64,000 nucleotides of DNA from Sacculina carcini (taxonomy: Eukaryota > Arthropoda > Thecostraca > Sacculinidae). The translations under genes and the position numbers were made by a program. The stretch is taken from the NCBI GenBank assembly GCA_916048095.2, contig OU696584.1:2101317-2165316 (forward strand). Direction: 5' to 3'. Below the pieces are notes generated by a model that was given only the letters and a program-made list of their open reading frames with translations, did not search any database and was not told where the DNA came from. Of the stretch, positions 11,112-24,200 are shown in pieces (position 1 is the first letter of the stretch; each line of letters starts with the position of its first letter).

Positions 11112-14100
11112 TTTAGAATATTTCACCATTTCGTATAAACTGTATTTTGTATTTCCTACATTGTGTTTTAAGATGTTTTTTTATGCAAGGGAATAGTTTG
11201 TGTATGTAAAATGTGAGTTCACAACGAAATGCGGGCGTGCGCCAACATCGTGGAAGTTTTTTGTTGTTCCGCTCCCAAGATTCTCCGTGGCGACGTGTGT
11301 GTGTGTGTTGTGGCTCCTGCTTGTGTGAGTTGCTTCTATGTTTTGCTCAACCCTGCCTGACACTTAAATAAACATGTGATCAAAATAATTATCTGGATCG
11401 TTGTGCCGACGCGTGAGCAAAATGTGAACAAAAACGTAAAAAAAAAACACATGTGGCCATACCTCAAAAACTTGACCTGATTGAGCAAAACCAATGTGAT
11501 TTTTTGGGATTCAGCGCATCAGATTCGTCCTAAATTGGCTTAAAAAACGCAGACAAAATTTTTTCTCCCAGTGTTATTAGCAGAAAATGGAAAGAGTAAC
11601 TATCAGTTGAAATTTTGTACACGCAAGTGCCGAGAGGCAACATTTGTTGTCATCACTCAATTGCCTCTAAGAGCTCAAATATTCGTCTAGATCTTACAAA
11701 AATACTTACTAGGGCTTCTCAAGCTGAGTTCTATCCGAATATTACACTTAGATTACCATAATAATTTTCGACAATGGGTTAATATACATCTTTTGGTTGT
11801 GAATTATGGTTTTTCATAAGATCAAAATGTTCGTTTTAATTTGTTGATCTGAGGAAAATTTGTATTGATAAGTGGAAGAATCTGACAGGACTGGAGACCG
11901 ATTAGTCCGACGTTCTCTCTAAGTTCATCCTTGTATCTTCCTTACCGATCCTTGGTAACGCTGCCATGCCTGTCGTTTTGTTCTGTGACCAGATGAGAAC
12001 AAATACGGTTTGATTTGCAACCTATAACATATTGCACTCAGTGGACCATATATTGCAAAGTATCACAACAATCATGCTGCATATTAACCTGCTGCATTGA
12101 GTCATTCAATATTACTCCGTTGAGCGTGTTATAGCGTATCCAACGTTAAAACGTCATACAGGTGCGACCGTAATGCCTGTCCTATCATTTCTGCAATCGC
12201 CAGTAATTTATGCTGTGAATGGATACACGTTCTTCTTATTTAACTTTTCCTCTGTGATTGTTTGTCCATATATATGTGTGTGTGTGTGTGAATGTGTGTG
12301 TGTAGAGAAGACCCGCCATCAAGAGATGTCAGTGCAGCCGAAATTGACGACAACAGGTCACTATTGTAGACAAATCGACACGGATGTATCGACCAACAGG
12401 CGTCTTGAAAACCCGTTTCTTCTCTGAATGTCGATTAACGTGACTGGTTTTGTTTCGTTGATAAGCTGATATATCGCGTGATTAGTTTGCTGGTTTGTCG
12501 TATGATCGTGATCCAACGTTGGTGAATTTTTTTTCAATTTGTATATGTTTAGTAATGATTCGCCATTTGTTTGGTGTGCCGTTGCGTTTGTCATTGTACC
12601 TGCCGATGACTGAATAGTTTTGTTTTGCGCTCTTACGGGTCATTTCGTGTCAAATACAGTGCGGTAATAGTGGTGGGCAAGTACTCGTTGAAACGCCTCT
12701 CGCGGTCGTGTTGCAATATAGACCGCAATAAGAGCATACAGGTATATAGTTCCTCTTGCTAGTTTTGCAGAGATGAGATTTTCATTGCTTGCCATACTGT
12801 CAGATATAGTGAGGTTATTTGTTGTATGTGTCTTGTCTGTTTGTGGTTTTTTATCCGTGTTAGCTGTTATATCCACTTATATTCGTTTTTGTTTGCGGCT
12901 GCGTTTTGTTGTTTCTCATTCTGAATATCAGTTTATGTAGTCAGTGTTGTTGTCTGAGTGAAGCTCTGTTGTGGAACCGTTTCTGATGGACTTTTTGTAT
13001 TAGTCATGGCTCAGTTCAGGAGTTCCCAGTTTTTCACCCCGTTCCCCGTGTAAGCCTGTTAAAGATCTCCCCACACACACTACCTGAATTATCGAAAAAT
13101 AATAAATACTTGTACAAACTAATATTACTATGGAAAGTTTGAACACCTTTAAATGGAAAATATATGACCTTTTCTACTGATCCTCTACCATTGAGTCACA
13201 GAGGCACCGATTCATAATAGCTTAATAACGGGCCTATATGTGGGGCACCGCACGTAAACCAGTCAGTTAATTTATCATTGACGCACATAAATATATTCAC
13301 GTGTCGGATAGGCGCGTATGATACTGATGGACATCAATACATTTGAAGGTCGCACGGTTGTCCACCTCCACTCTTATGTGTTTCTCATTGCTCCTGGAGA
13401 AATTCTCCTCGGTTGGCGACCCCTGGCTTAGTTCAAGACGCCGTTCATTTGTGTGACCGTTTTTACATTTCTTTTTGATGCGAGAGTCTAATATTTACTC
13501 AGATTATAATCATCAGAAGGAGCTGCCACACTAAAATGTCGTTGTGTTTAGTTTAAAGTTGGATTTCTTATCTATTTGAAAATGGTGGATTAGAGCAAAT
13601 TGCATTATTGTTGTTTTATTGAATTCGCCGTACACTTGAAGGTAATTCAGTGGAATTTTCAAATATTACATCTCCAGAAATAAAGCAAGTAAAGTATATA
13701 TTGTGCACTCTAAATACATGGGACCAGTTGTGTGTGCATGATACGCACTTCTTCGCCGTACCTCATTTTCATTTACATACGACGATTCCTAATTTATATC
13801 GCCAGTAATGGCTGATCTTCATGGTTTAATGTCGGTACAACAACACGCCAACACTCGATGACATCAATGACGGTGATTTGTGTGCGCTCTAGCGTCTGGA
13901 AGACAACATTTGAGCGCACTTCACAATAATTATACACAATATAAAACAATACAAAGATATCACAGGGGAACACTTTTTTCCAATTTGCCAAAAATGTTGT
14001 AACGGAATATGAATAATTCTAACACGTGGATTTCAAATATTGCATCAGTTTTTTATAGATTTAATCTAGTGTTTTTGCAACTCAAGTTTTATATCGACAT

Positions 14101-14537
14101 TGTATCACAATAACAAGACTGATCAGGTTTATTGTTTGTTCATTTACTATTCAATATCATTTCATGGTTTATATATCGCCTTCAATCAAAATATATTTGA
14201 ATAATTATACCCTATATTGGCATAATTTGATTAAATATGTAGTCCTTTGCAGCATGTCATTCTTGCTGAACTCTTTGAGGCTTACCAACTTAGCGAGTAG
14301 ATGTAGAAGCAAGTAGATCATTCCTTTTTTTCTTTCTTTTATTATTCGGTTATGATCTACTTTTGTTTAGGTTGACCAAACATTGAAATGATTTTGTTGG
14401 CTATTGTTCCTAGTTGCATGTATTTGAAATTTCTGAAACTAATTCAGTATTTGAGACAGGAGCTTTCCTTACCTGAAAATGTTGTTTTGCAACTACGTTG
14501 TGATTTTTTATAGTTTTTTTGTGTGAAATTACAAATA
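11112..14537. other. Long stretch with no gene recognised
   Basis: About 3.4 kb of AT-rich DNA. It holds a short TG microsatellite (about 12,273-12,302) and scattered short open frames without recognisable motifs. It may be anonymous old repeat DNA. Confidence 0.5.
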
Positions 14538-14665
14538 TCAATAGACAATAATCGATATATATAGACAATAATCGATATATATAGACAATAATCGATATAT
14601 ATAGACAATAATCGATATATATAGACAATAATCGGTATAGATAGACAATAATCGGTATATATATA
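14538..14665. repeat. 20-bp tandem repeat
   Basis: About six copies of ATATATAGACAATAATCGAT. The last two copies carry CGGTATAG/CGGTATAT variants. Open frames across it on the minus strand are repeat artefacts. Confidence 0.9.
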
Positions 14666-14789
14666 TAATGTCGTTGCATTGTTTCGCGTCATGTTGAATC
14701 CGATTATATCCAATTATCACATCCTTTTACCTTCAATTTCACCTATGCATTATCTGAATGAAATTATATGTAAGGCCCTTTCATGTAGA

Positions 14790-14975
14790 TGGGCATCTCA
14801 CATTATAAACCAAATGACTGGAGACTTTTCATTGAAAAGCTCCATCAGAAGCCTCAAATGTGTATTACTGCATAATGGAAATACGATCGGCTCTCTACCA
14901 CTTGCTCATTCAACAAAATGGAAAGAGGCGTATGAAATTATTGGTTTCATCTACATCATCTACATCTACTTGCAA
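14790..14975 (+). pseudogene. Fragment of the same invertebrate family as 7168-8830
   Basis: Translation includes 'RSLKCVLLHNGNTIGSLPLA' and 'HSTKWKEAYEII', matching the central segment of that family, where the minus-strand copy reads 'KRSLKCVMLHNDN'. Only about 50 residues are present. It ends at the LTR beginning at 14,982, so it may have been truncated by that insertion. Confidence 0.55.
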
Positions 14976-14981
14976 TGGTTA

Positions 14982-15626
14982 TGTAACGACCCCAAAATGC
15001 TGCGTTGTTGAACGTTGGTCTTCGTCGTTCGGCTGATCATGAAGTCTTCTGAGTTCCTTTTGTTGTGTTCCGCGATATCAAGTAATAACTCCAACTTTCA
15101 ACTTTCCAGTCAAACTTTTATTGTGTATTTTCAGCAACCAGTAAACTCTACTACCTTAATGCTACTCCTAAAACTTAATGAAATCCTGAACCTAATGCCC
15201 TAATGACGACTTAATAGCCGCCTGTATGAGTGCCTCCCTGTTGTTAGTGTCACATCTTGACTGCTCTATCTTTAGTGAACCTAGTATCTCTAGTATCTAT
15301 TCTCGCTAGTATCTCTAGTATCTAGTCTCGCTAGTATATCTAGTATCTAGTCTCCTTAGTCTCCTGTAGTGTTGTCGCCGTATTTGAAGCGTATGCGGAG
15401 CATTGTGTTGCTTCAATTTTGTATGTAGTTTGGTTGCGTCCTGGTTGTTCACAGCTGAGCAAGCGAGACTTGAAGGTCAGCCTTGGAGGTGAGCTTTTCA
15501 TGTGTGTCCGAGTTTCGGTGAGTGGTTTGATAGAGCATTATTGATTCGGTTGTCAGTGTTGGTCGTGTAACGTGGTGTGCTTGGATTTGAGGTGTTTCGA
15601 TTTGGGCGTGTCGTAGCAACATTATA
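14982..15626 (+). repeat. 5' LTR of a Gypsy-like retrotransposon
   Basis: Begins TGTAACG and ends ATTATA. It is followed two bases later by TTTGGCGACGAG, which looks like a tRNA primer-binding site of Gypsy elements. A block near 15,015-15,090 is about 80% similar by eye to the LTRs at 20,543 and 24,303 and lies in the same orientation, so the two elements are related. No 3' partner LTR was found before 20.5 kb. Confidence 0.6.
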
Positions 15627-15693
15627 ATTTGGCGACGAGTATTTCGGACCAGTATTCATTAGGGCAATTGTTTTGTGTGTTTGTGTATATATC

Positions 15694-16583
15694 ATGGATA
15701 GCGTGAACACTCCTATCCCATTTTTGGCTAGGCCGGGCAAACCCTGTGTCAGTTGGGGTGGGTGGCGATTCTCGTTCGAGAACTATTTGACATCCATCAA
15801 CGATGAGTCATTTTCAGATGCCCGCCGCAGAGCCTTGCTTTTGCATTGTGTAGGTGCTGAGGCATAAAGAGAGATTTTGGCACTGCCCGCATCTCCCAAA
15901 GTCGAAGGGGAAACAGAGTATGACAGGACTATGCGTCTTTTGTCGGAGTTTTATGCTCCAAGAGTCAATGTGATTGCAGAGCGCTTTGCATTCCGTCAAC
16001 GGCGTCTGTTGCAGTCACAAACAACCGCGATTACGTTTAGGCGCTCAAGGGTCTCTCCACAAACTGCAGGTTCGGGATGTTGACCGATGAGCATATCCGT
16101 GACCAAGTCGTCGAACATACGATTCATCCGCGACTGAGGGAGCGCTTTATCCAAGACGCAGTACTTACGCTCGACTCATTGCTGCCCACTGCAGAAGCAT
16201 TCGATATGTCCAAACTGCAGTCGGCGAAGATGGCCACGGATCAACACGTGAGCAAAGTCAACGCAGCGAGTGCAAACAGGAGGCGCACGCAGCACGATCA
16301 GCCTGCCGGTCAGTCCGAACGCACGACATCACACGCTAAATGTACGCACTGTGGCCGACATCACGACGTGCCAAGAGTACACTTCCGCCATGCACGCAAC
16401 ACTAAGTGCAACGCATGCGGCCTGTCAATGTCACTGGCGTGTCATGTGCAGGTCGAGAGGAACTTAATCGGCGCACTGAAGGGCTCAACAAAAGTCGGTG
16501 AAAGAAGTTACCATCTTGATGTGCAACTCTCGCCACCGCCGGAAACTGACGTGCAGCGCACTAGATTCCGTCGAGGGTGGTAA
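15694..16583 (+). pseudogene. gag: Gypsy-like gag polyprotein, broken
   Basis: The ATG at 15,694 starts 'MDSVNTPIPFLARPGKP' and 'WRFSFENYL', followed by 'RRRALLLHCVGAEA', a stop at 15,865-15,867, then in the same frame 'NVIAERFAFRQRRL'. After a frameshift near 16,050 it continues as 'DEHIRDQVVEHTIHPRLRER' with a Cys/His zinc-knuckle region ('CTHCGRHHD', about 16,345, and 'CNACGLSMSLACH', about 16,410-16,445). This is the capsid/nucleocapsid precursor that packages element RNA. The order and motifs match Gypsy gag; the gene is inactive. Confidence 0.75.
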
Positions 16584-16599
16584 GAGCGTCAGCATGTGT

Positions 16600-18290
16600 C
16601 TTTAAGTCTACACAGGAGCGAGCGTGGAAGTGATGAGTCTTCTACTGGCACGACATCACTTCTGCGGCTCCAAGGTGACACCCAGCGACACCCGCTTGTA
16701 CGGCGTGGGCCGGCGGTCACTGAAGGTGGTAGGCACATTGCCTGCATCCGTGACAGTCGGAGACACGGCGAAGACAACGTTTTTCATCGCCGACCGAAGA
16801 AGGCCTGCTCGGCTTGTTTACGATGCCTGAGATACGGGATGTCTACGATGGGTCTAACAATCCGTCCAAACGATGGATTCGTTTCACAAGTCCAGGTTGG
16901 GCAGAAGGTTACGCTGCCGGCCATCAAAGGCTACTGTCATCGCATCGTACTGAGACCGGACGCGAGACCAGGTCGGTGTGCACTGAGACGACTGCCACTG
17001 TCCGTGCGAGATGCCGTTTCTGTCGAGTTGCTGCAGCTACAGCAGGCGAGGGTGATCGAGTCGATCGACACTTTACCGTGAACCAGCCCGCTCGTGGCGG
17101 CCTAGCGGAATGACGGTCGGATTCGTCTGTGTGTCGATCTTCGGGAGCTGAATGCGCAACTCATCTCGGATGCACACCCGCTGCCGACCATCACAGAGCT
17201 GCAGGCACGACTGCAGGGACCGTACTTGAGTCGCATCGATCTGCGATCTGCGTACCATCAGCTGAGCTTAGCGCCGGAGTCCCGCATTCATTACGCACGA
17301 CGGACTATTTCAATTTCGCCGGGTTCCGTTTGGTCTGTCTTCGGCTGGGTCCGCTTTCCAGAAGCTGATTGACCGAGTGCTGCAGAACATTCCCGGCGTG
17401 CAATATTATCTAGACCATATTGTCTTATTAGGACCTTTCCAGCAACAGCATGATGCACATCTCAAGCGTGTTATGGACGCGTTGCCTCCAGCCGACGCGA
17501 CGGTGAACACATAAAAGTCGGTGTTTTCATAAGACGTCATCGTTTTCTGCGGATACCACATCAGCGTGAGCGGTATTTCCCCTCTGCAAAGTCACACAAG
17601 TGCCATCATTGATGCTCCTACGCCATTATCTGCGCCAGAACTACGTAGCTTCATGGGAGTGTGTGGCTGGCTCTCACATTGTGTACTGTCGTACTCAACC
17701 ATTGCATCGCCGCTGTTTGAATTGCTCAATAAGACGTGCACTTCAGGTGGAAAGAACGTCAAGCGGCGACATTTAAGCAGTTGAAGGCTGACATCGCTGT
17801 GAGCCGAGCACTTAAGCCATTTGATCCCGACCGATATATTCTGGTCGCCACGGACGCCAGCGCCAAGGGACTGGGATCAGTATTGTCGCAACGCGACGAG
17901 CAGAATCGCTGGCATATTATTGCTTTCTGGAGTCAGCGCCTGACAGACGGAGAGGCCCAGTACTCGGTGACAGAGCGCGAGACACTAGCATTCGTGCGCT
18001 TAACTGAACACTGGGATTGTTTCTATGGGGGCGCCGATTTCTGCTGCGCACGGACCGTTCGGCGCTACAGACAGCTGTCGTCGCGCTACAAGTGTGGTAC
18101 TGGTACTCGCATCGCCCGATGGCGGGCACGTCTTATGACGTACTCTTTCAACATCATGCACGCGCCGGGAGCACGACTGCCAGGTGCAGACGCGTTGTCG
18201 CGACTACCAGTCGGAGAACCGGCGACGCCAGAGGACATCGAAGAGCTAGTAACTGTCCTGGAAGGCGGCGCTGACGACAATATCACACAG
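16600..18290 (+). pseudogene. pol: Gypsy-like pol: protease, reverse transcriptase, RNase H
   Basis: A protease-like tract ('LYGVGRRSLKVVGTLPASVTV', 16,700-16,760) precedes RT: 'RLCVDLRELNAQLISDAHPL' (about 17,110-17,170), 'SRIDLRSAYHQL' (motif A) and 'DHIVLLGPF' where the YxDD box should be (about 17,413). The connection and RNase H follow: 'ELRSFMGVCGWL' and 'ILVATDASAKGLGSVLSQ' (about 17,840-17,890), 'YSVTERETLAFV' and 'HAPGARLPGADALSRLP' (to 18,210). Multiple frameshifts and stops break it. The protein would copy element RNA into DNA. Confidence 0.75.
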
Positions 18291-18333
18291 CAGGAGGAGG
18301 CCGACACGACACGCGACGACGCGCAACTCAGCC

Positions 18334-19300
18334 GTGCGACGTGCACTTACCGATGGCTTTCTTAAACGAGAGAAGGATTGCAGCGAAGAGCTGAAGCCGT
18401 TGTTTCATGTTCGGCACGATCTGAGTGCCACTGATGACTTAATCCTGCGAAACGGTCACCAAATCGTGGTGCCTCAACAGCTGCGGGAGCGCTACATCAG
18501 AGCGGTACACCAGTCACATGACGGTACGGTGAGAACTAAACAACTGCTCCGGATCCTGGTGTGGTTCCCGGGTATCGACGGGATGGTGGAGGACTTTTTT
18601 GGCGGTTGTACGCAGTGGCAAGGTTCAGACAAGTTGGGTATCGACTTTGTCGGTCCCATCCACGCTGCTCCGCCGGATCAGCGTTTCATCATCGTGTTGA
18701 TTGATTACCGATCCAAGTGGGCAGAGGCTGCCCTAGTTCCGCGGGTATCATCTGCAACCGTGGTGCGAAATCTCCGCAACACCTGGGCGACAGAGGGTTT
18801 TCCAGATGAGTTGGTGACAGATAACGGCACTCCTTTCGTCAGCGAACAGTTCGAGTAGCATCTGAAGGAGCGGGACATCACACAAAGACGAGCCTCAGCG
18901 TATTGGCCCAGGGGCAATGCGGCCATCGAACGTTTCAACCGGTCGTTCAAATCGTGGATTGGACGAATGACTGCTCGGGACGAATTCGCCGAGCACATCC
19001 GAGAGCGTCTGGCTCACTAGTGTTGCACTCCTCACTGCTCGACGGGCGTATCACCGTCAGAACTTTTGCACGGGAGGGTGATGCGGCTGAATTTGCCAGT
19101 GTACCGCTGAGTACAACGGATGGTTTTCCACACGTAAGCCGATGTTTCAGATTGGTGAATTTGTGTACGTTCGTCGGACCGGCAAGGTGGCCAAGGATCA
19201 GGCAAGATTCCGCGGGCCTCTGACTGTAGTCGCACGTCGAGGGCCAGCATCATTTGCGCTCTCAGACGGCTCAACACGTGACGTGGCGCATCTGGCTCCG
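18334..19300 (+). pseudogene. Gypsy-like integrase
   Basis: Contains the DDE integrase core: 'KLGIDFVGPI' (first Asp, about 18,640), 'ELVTDNGTPFV' (second Asp, about 18,815) and, past a TAG at 18,856-18,858, 'GNAAIERFNRSF' (Glu, about 18,915). An HHCC-like N-terminal part precedes it ('HQSHDGTVRTKQLL'), but its CxxC is damaged. Downstream sequence degenerates toward 19,300. Gypsy order (RT, RNase H, INT) is preserved. Confidence 0.75.
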
Positions 19301-19719
19301 TGATCTCGTGATCATCAGTCGACCGTCGCAGACGAGGACGAAGACTTGAAGACGAGGCTGGACTTTCCGCCGTGGTCACTTCAAGTAAGCAACACGCCTA
19401 CTGCCGCCACGCCTCACGAATACTGCATCGATCACAACAGCGAGCCGCAGGACGTTCCTGTCTTGCAGCGAGATCGACCGACGGACGACGACAGCGTTGG
19501 CGTTCAGTCGGATGCTATAGACGAGGAGTTGCTACCTCGGCTAGCAAATCATCGACTACGGGATCTGTCGCCGTCTCGTGCGGACAGAAGACACTGGCGA
19601 CTGCTCGTTATGATTGTTGATGCGGCCGATAGAGGGTGCTGTCGATACAGTATACTGCCTATAGAGGGCGCTGTTTCCGCAGGTTCTCGATAGTGGCCTA
19701 TGTCTGTGTTTATGGTGTG

Positions 19720-20430
19720 CGTATTAGGCCGGCATACTATGTGACATTTGCACAGGGTGAATGAAGGGAGGGGCAAGGAGGGTGGGATTTTTTGATACAC
19801 TTAAGCTTCTCGGGCCACCGGTGGCGCCCTCTATAGCTATGTCTACCGTCGCCAGCGCCATCTATGGCAAACATCATTCCTATGATCTAATGGCCAGCGC
19901 CATGTATGGGCCGTTTACGTCCTCTATGGCCGCGATCACAAACGGCGTGCAAACTCGTCCAGCGTAGCGCAAATTATGTCCTCTATGATGAGTCTGTTAT
20001 AGAGTGTAATTATATACGTATGCATATGTGGATAATGTAAGAACTTACCTGAAGCGGATTTGAACTGAGGTCCTTGTGGGTCCGTGTAGAGTGGTTCAGC
20101 CATTGTAGAGGTATTTTAGTGGTGTTTATTACTGGTATGTACTGTGCTCAAACAAGACCAGTGTTGAACGTATCAGAATATTAAGTATTAATTTGATTAA
20201 AACTAAGTGTGTTAATGGCCACCTGCATACGATCGGAAACACGCACATACACGACCATGTACTAAATTATAGGCGATGTTTCCTCTATCCGCCACTGTGC
20301 ACCTGTATACGCCCCTGCGCACATGCCTCAGCAACTGTAAACTTGTGCAACTGCATACGGTCGGGAATACGCACATACACGACCATGTACTAATTTCAAG
20401 GCGTTGTTTCATTTACGGAACCACAAGACA
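19720..20430 (+). mobile_element. Relic Polinton-type terminal inverted repeat (copy D)
   Basis: Starts GTATTAGGCC, then a variant of the Polinton end block (TGTGACATTTGCAC at about 19,740), a G-rich tract, GGCGCCCTCTATA (about 19,823) and similar CGCCATCTATGG units, a tRNA-like element on the minus strand, and a block with two related copies of about 60 bp spaced about 127 bp apart (20,223 and 20,350). This is the order seen in the terminal repeats of Polintons A and B, with much sequence divergence. No Polinton genes follow, so it is a solo end or a derived short element. Confidence 0.6.
20047..20112 (-). other. Diverged tRNA-like element (Pol III A/B-box remnant)
   Basis: Minus strand reads ACCTCTACAATGGCTGAACC, then an AGTTCAAATCC B-box-like motif, ending TTCAGGT. 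It is the counterpart of the better preserved tRNA-like units at 29,228, 45,418 and 28,220. Confidence 0.5.
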
Positions 20431-20542
20431 TTGTTGGTGCAATTGCATCCATGGTGCAATTGCATCCAGCGACTATCGACGCTGTGGTAAATCACGGAGT
20501 GGACCCTGAAGGATCTGAAGCAAACTGCGGTTTGTGGCCTCT
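20431..20542 (+). pseudogene. Non-LTR retrotransposon ORF1 (gag), left part
   Basis: The frame ending at the LTR reads 'DLKQTAVCGL'. Across the LTR element it resumes at 24,991-25,110 as 'CAGPHMTSAF...VRCINCSNHG'. Joining through one copy of the CCTCT duplication restores an uninterrupted zinc-knuckle frame, so both halves belong to one gene. The upstream limit is uncertain. Confidence 0.5.
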
Positions 20543-21230
20543 TGTAACGGTAGTGATAATAATAATAATATGTTGTTATGTTGATCTTCGTTTGGCTGAT
20601 CGTGAAGTCTTGATAGTTCCTCTTGATGTTGTGTTCCGCGATAACAAATAATGATCACCCAGTCGAAGTTGAATTGTATATTCTCAGCAATCAGTCAATC
20701 TACGTTAAAGTTATTCTTAAATCTAATGAATTAATTACGGCTTGCCTGAGTGAGTGGTGAGTCCTACCTCGCACGTCGACAGTCCAACCAAAACTAACTG
20801 ACCCACCAACAAGCACAGCCAAAGTACCCCTTTCTTCTCATTAAACCCCGGGTTATATACCTACGAACACACGTCGTTGGCACCATATTTCGCAAGCAAT
20901 TGCCAGCTGGCCAAACTGCTCGAACTACACAACCGGGACACAAGCTATTTCTAAACGCGATTTGACAGTACACAGGCGTGTTGCCTCGAGATGATCAGCC
21001 AAGTCAAACGTACAAAAAAAGGGTCATTAATTACTGTCACACATACTCCGCTTAGAGCCAAACATACCAGGCACCGTGTATACTGGCGTCGCTCTAACAC
21101 ATAAATTTGCCTAACGACAGCTGCACAAGCAAGCTGCGAAAGAACGAGAACGTAAACTGAGAAAGAGAGAGAGAAAGAAAACTGAGTAAACTGACAGATA
21201 GAAAACTGGTCTGATTATAACTTTGTTATA
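20543..21230 (+). repeat. LTR (left copy), 688 bp
   Basis: Begins TGTAACG, ends CTTTGTTATA. It differs from the right copy mainly in the GATAAT-type microsatellite near the start. Confidence 0.9.
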
Positions 21231-24200
21231 TCACAGCTGCGAGGTCTTTTAAACGAATGTGAACACTAGACACAATCACGGCCATCAAAGCCAACGGCTC
21301 TACTGAATCGTGATAGTTGCAATTATAGCAAACTGCCAGTCATTATTTGCAGAGTTTCCACTTCAGGGTAGGACTGAGGCATAATTCTGATCAGTGATTA
21401 TACAGCGCCATTTCTCACCATACACACATACTCCATGAGTAAGTGCATACAGCATTGTGCGTCTGTAATAATCAACTGTCACATCGAGTCGACAGGGCCG
21501 TACATAAAACACAGGAACATCCTGTGTCACCAGTCAATTGCTGTTGATTTCTGGCACATTAACTGTCTTTTGTCGATGTTTGCCTCATCCCAATAGTTTT
21601 GTGGTATTCCGGCAGCATCAATAACTGACAGCTCCAGCGTTCAGTATAAGCCCAAAATACTCGACAGCTTGATTACAAGTGAGGTTTTTAAAATTATTCA
21701 GACCAGTAATCTTTACATTTTCATTAAAAATTATTAGCTATAACCCTAACTAGTCATTACAACCCCTTTCACCTAAATACTCAAGTGTGTATATCAAAGT
21801 AATTAAACACAATTATACAACGAAACAAAATTCTAGCGCATGTCAAAAATAGCGCATGTCTATGTCTATCGCATACATTAATCGCAACTAACACAGTAAC
21901 TTAAAATCTAGAACAAGAATATATATCTCACAAATCTACAAGAGAAACTAACTTAGTTCTAATTAACACACGGTTATGGACACAAGGTTACGATTACCTG
22001 GCTATAAGATTAACACAATTAATTCTAACTAGCTCAACACATTATACATATAAAATGGGCGATATATCGTGTTAATAAAACCATTTGTCGCCGACCACGA
22101 ACGCGTCCACGGCTCGATCCAAGCAGGTGGTGTTGATCTTGAACCACATCAGGCAGAGGTCGTATACCGGCGGGGTATACTGTGTCGACTCGTAGTCCAC
22201 GCGCTGCTCCACCAGTCATTCAGCTGCTGTCGTCGTTTTGCGCAAACACCTGCAGCACTTCGTTGTGAATGTCGTAGATCCGACCGTCTTCCATGGTTAC
22301 TCGTCCCCATCTTTATCGCAGTTGTCTTTCAGGCTGATAGGTGAACCGCTGGAGTTGTCTCGGCTCGTGTTGATGATGATTTCGGCATTGACTTATCTCA
22401 GTCCGCTAATTGTTTTCGTTGTCGTAGTTAGTAGACTGTCAGTTCAGCACACGGTTGATCAGGGGTTCCAGCACACTGTTGACTCAATCTCGCCTCTTCA
22501 GACCGAAAAACGGACAATTCTCGCCAGTGACTCATTGTTCTGTGTCGGTGTGGTAGCAGGATTGAGACAGGGAATTGAATGAAAAACGCATGCAATGTCC
22601 ACTTGGAAATACGAAACTAATTTACCACGGGGTAGGAAAACTGGGCCGCATTCATAAGAGAAAATATAGACAATTAATAGGAAACAATTAATAGGAGCAA
22701 TATCCAGAGCCGTTTTATTTTTATCATTATGAAATATTATTGTATTTATAATTAAACCCAATTTCACTTTATTATCAAGTTGTCATATATTTATCTAGTT
22801 TTAAGAATATATTTCTCACACCTACAGATTAATGTTGTTTCGTCTGTTGTAATTTTTAGTGCACTTACATACTTCTGCGTATATTCTCCATGATAATTAC
22901 AATCTACTCTATTGGTTGTTAATTGATGTCATAGCATACTTCTGTGTATGCTTCCAGTTTCAACTAACCGACTTAGTCAACAAAGTAATTGCTTCAATTA
23001 CTCCGCATGTTTATTTAGTAGCATGTTAAATGCTTTCAACTAAATGTCTTATGTATTTTCACCGTTAGACGGTTGACACAAGCCTCTTCTCTTTTGACAC
23101 CATGTGTGCCTCGTACATTATTTTGTTGCTCAATATTAAGCGCATTCATATATCCATCAGTGAAGTCCATCAGACAGTATCAGTCATCAGTAATCCATCA
23201 GTATGGAACTTTCCTCGATATCCGTTTCGTATTATATATTATCTCTATATATTATTTCGTATTATATATTATATTATATATTATTATATATTATTATATA
23301 TTATTATATATTATATATTATTATCTCATTTTCTGGTATGAGATACACAGTGTCTACACCAACATCTACTTAACCTAGTCATTTAGTCATATATTCATCA
23401 GTCATTTAGTTATTTAGTCATCTGCGGCGTATCATGCCCTGACGTTCCAATGCATCTTATATGCGTTGCTATACATACCTTAAATGTATGTTCTCAAATA
23501 TCTGTCACATTTGACAGATAGTTTTACATTTCATTTCAAATATTTTAACATCTCGTCCTGATTAAAAAGTATTTGTCAGTGATTGTCTTCTCATATTTCT
23601 CAGTCGTATATAGTACATGTTTTGACATTATAATAAAAATATCAAAGTCCAATTGTACACCATAATAATTATACAAATAATTAAACAGATCCCAGCCTAA
23701 TATCCAACTGTCCTTCAATTTCGTGTCCTCTAATAGAATACTTAGTGTCAAAATTCACAAAAGACACCGATCATTTAATAAGTGCAATATTGTTTAATCT
23801 TTTCCCCTTTATACTAGTCAAACGCATCCTACAAGACATGCAACTTAGTTTCTTCACGCAATATTTCGATATTATTCATACATCACACCCAGCATCTACT
23901 AAAATATTGATTGGAGGTCCTCCTATATTTACATAACATATTGATTTCTAACATTAGCTTCAAAATTAGTTCTGGGTTTTGCTTTCTGAAACACATACTG
24001 ACCTTATTCAATAGTGGTTTTCGTAAATTTTTTCATTCTTGTTTCTTACGGAATTTTCTTATCTATATTTGCTTTGGTTGTACCATTAACTATAATACCT
24101 ATGGTTAAAATACATACTTTATCCATATATTTTTATATATTTCCTAATTTTATTCTGAGTAAGGCTCTGGATTCTGACACGGCTTAAGGAAAATTGAGAT

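Noticed and set aside
14410-14720. Three overlapping minus-strand frames
   Set aside because: Translations of the 20-bp tandem repeat only.
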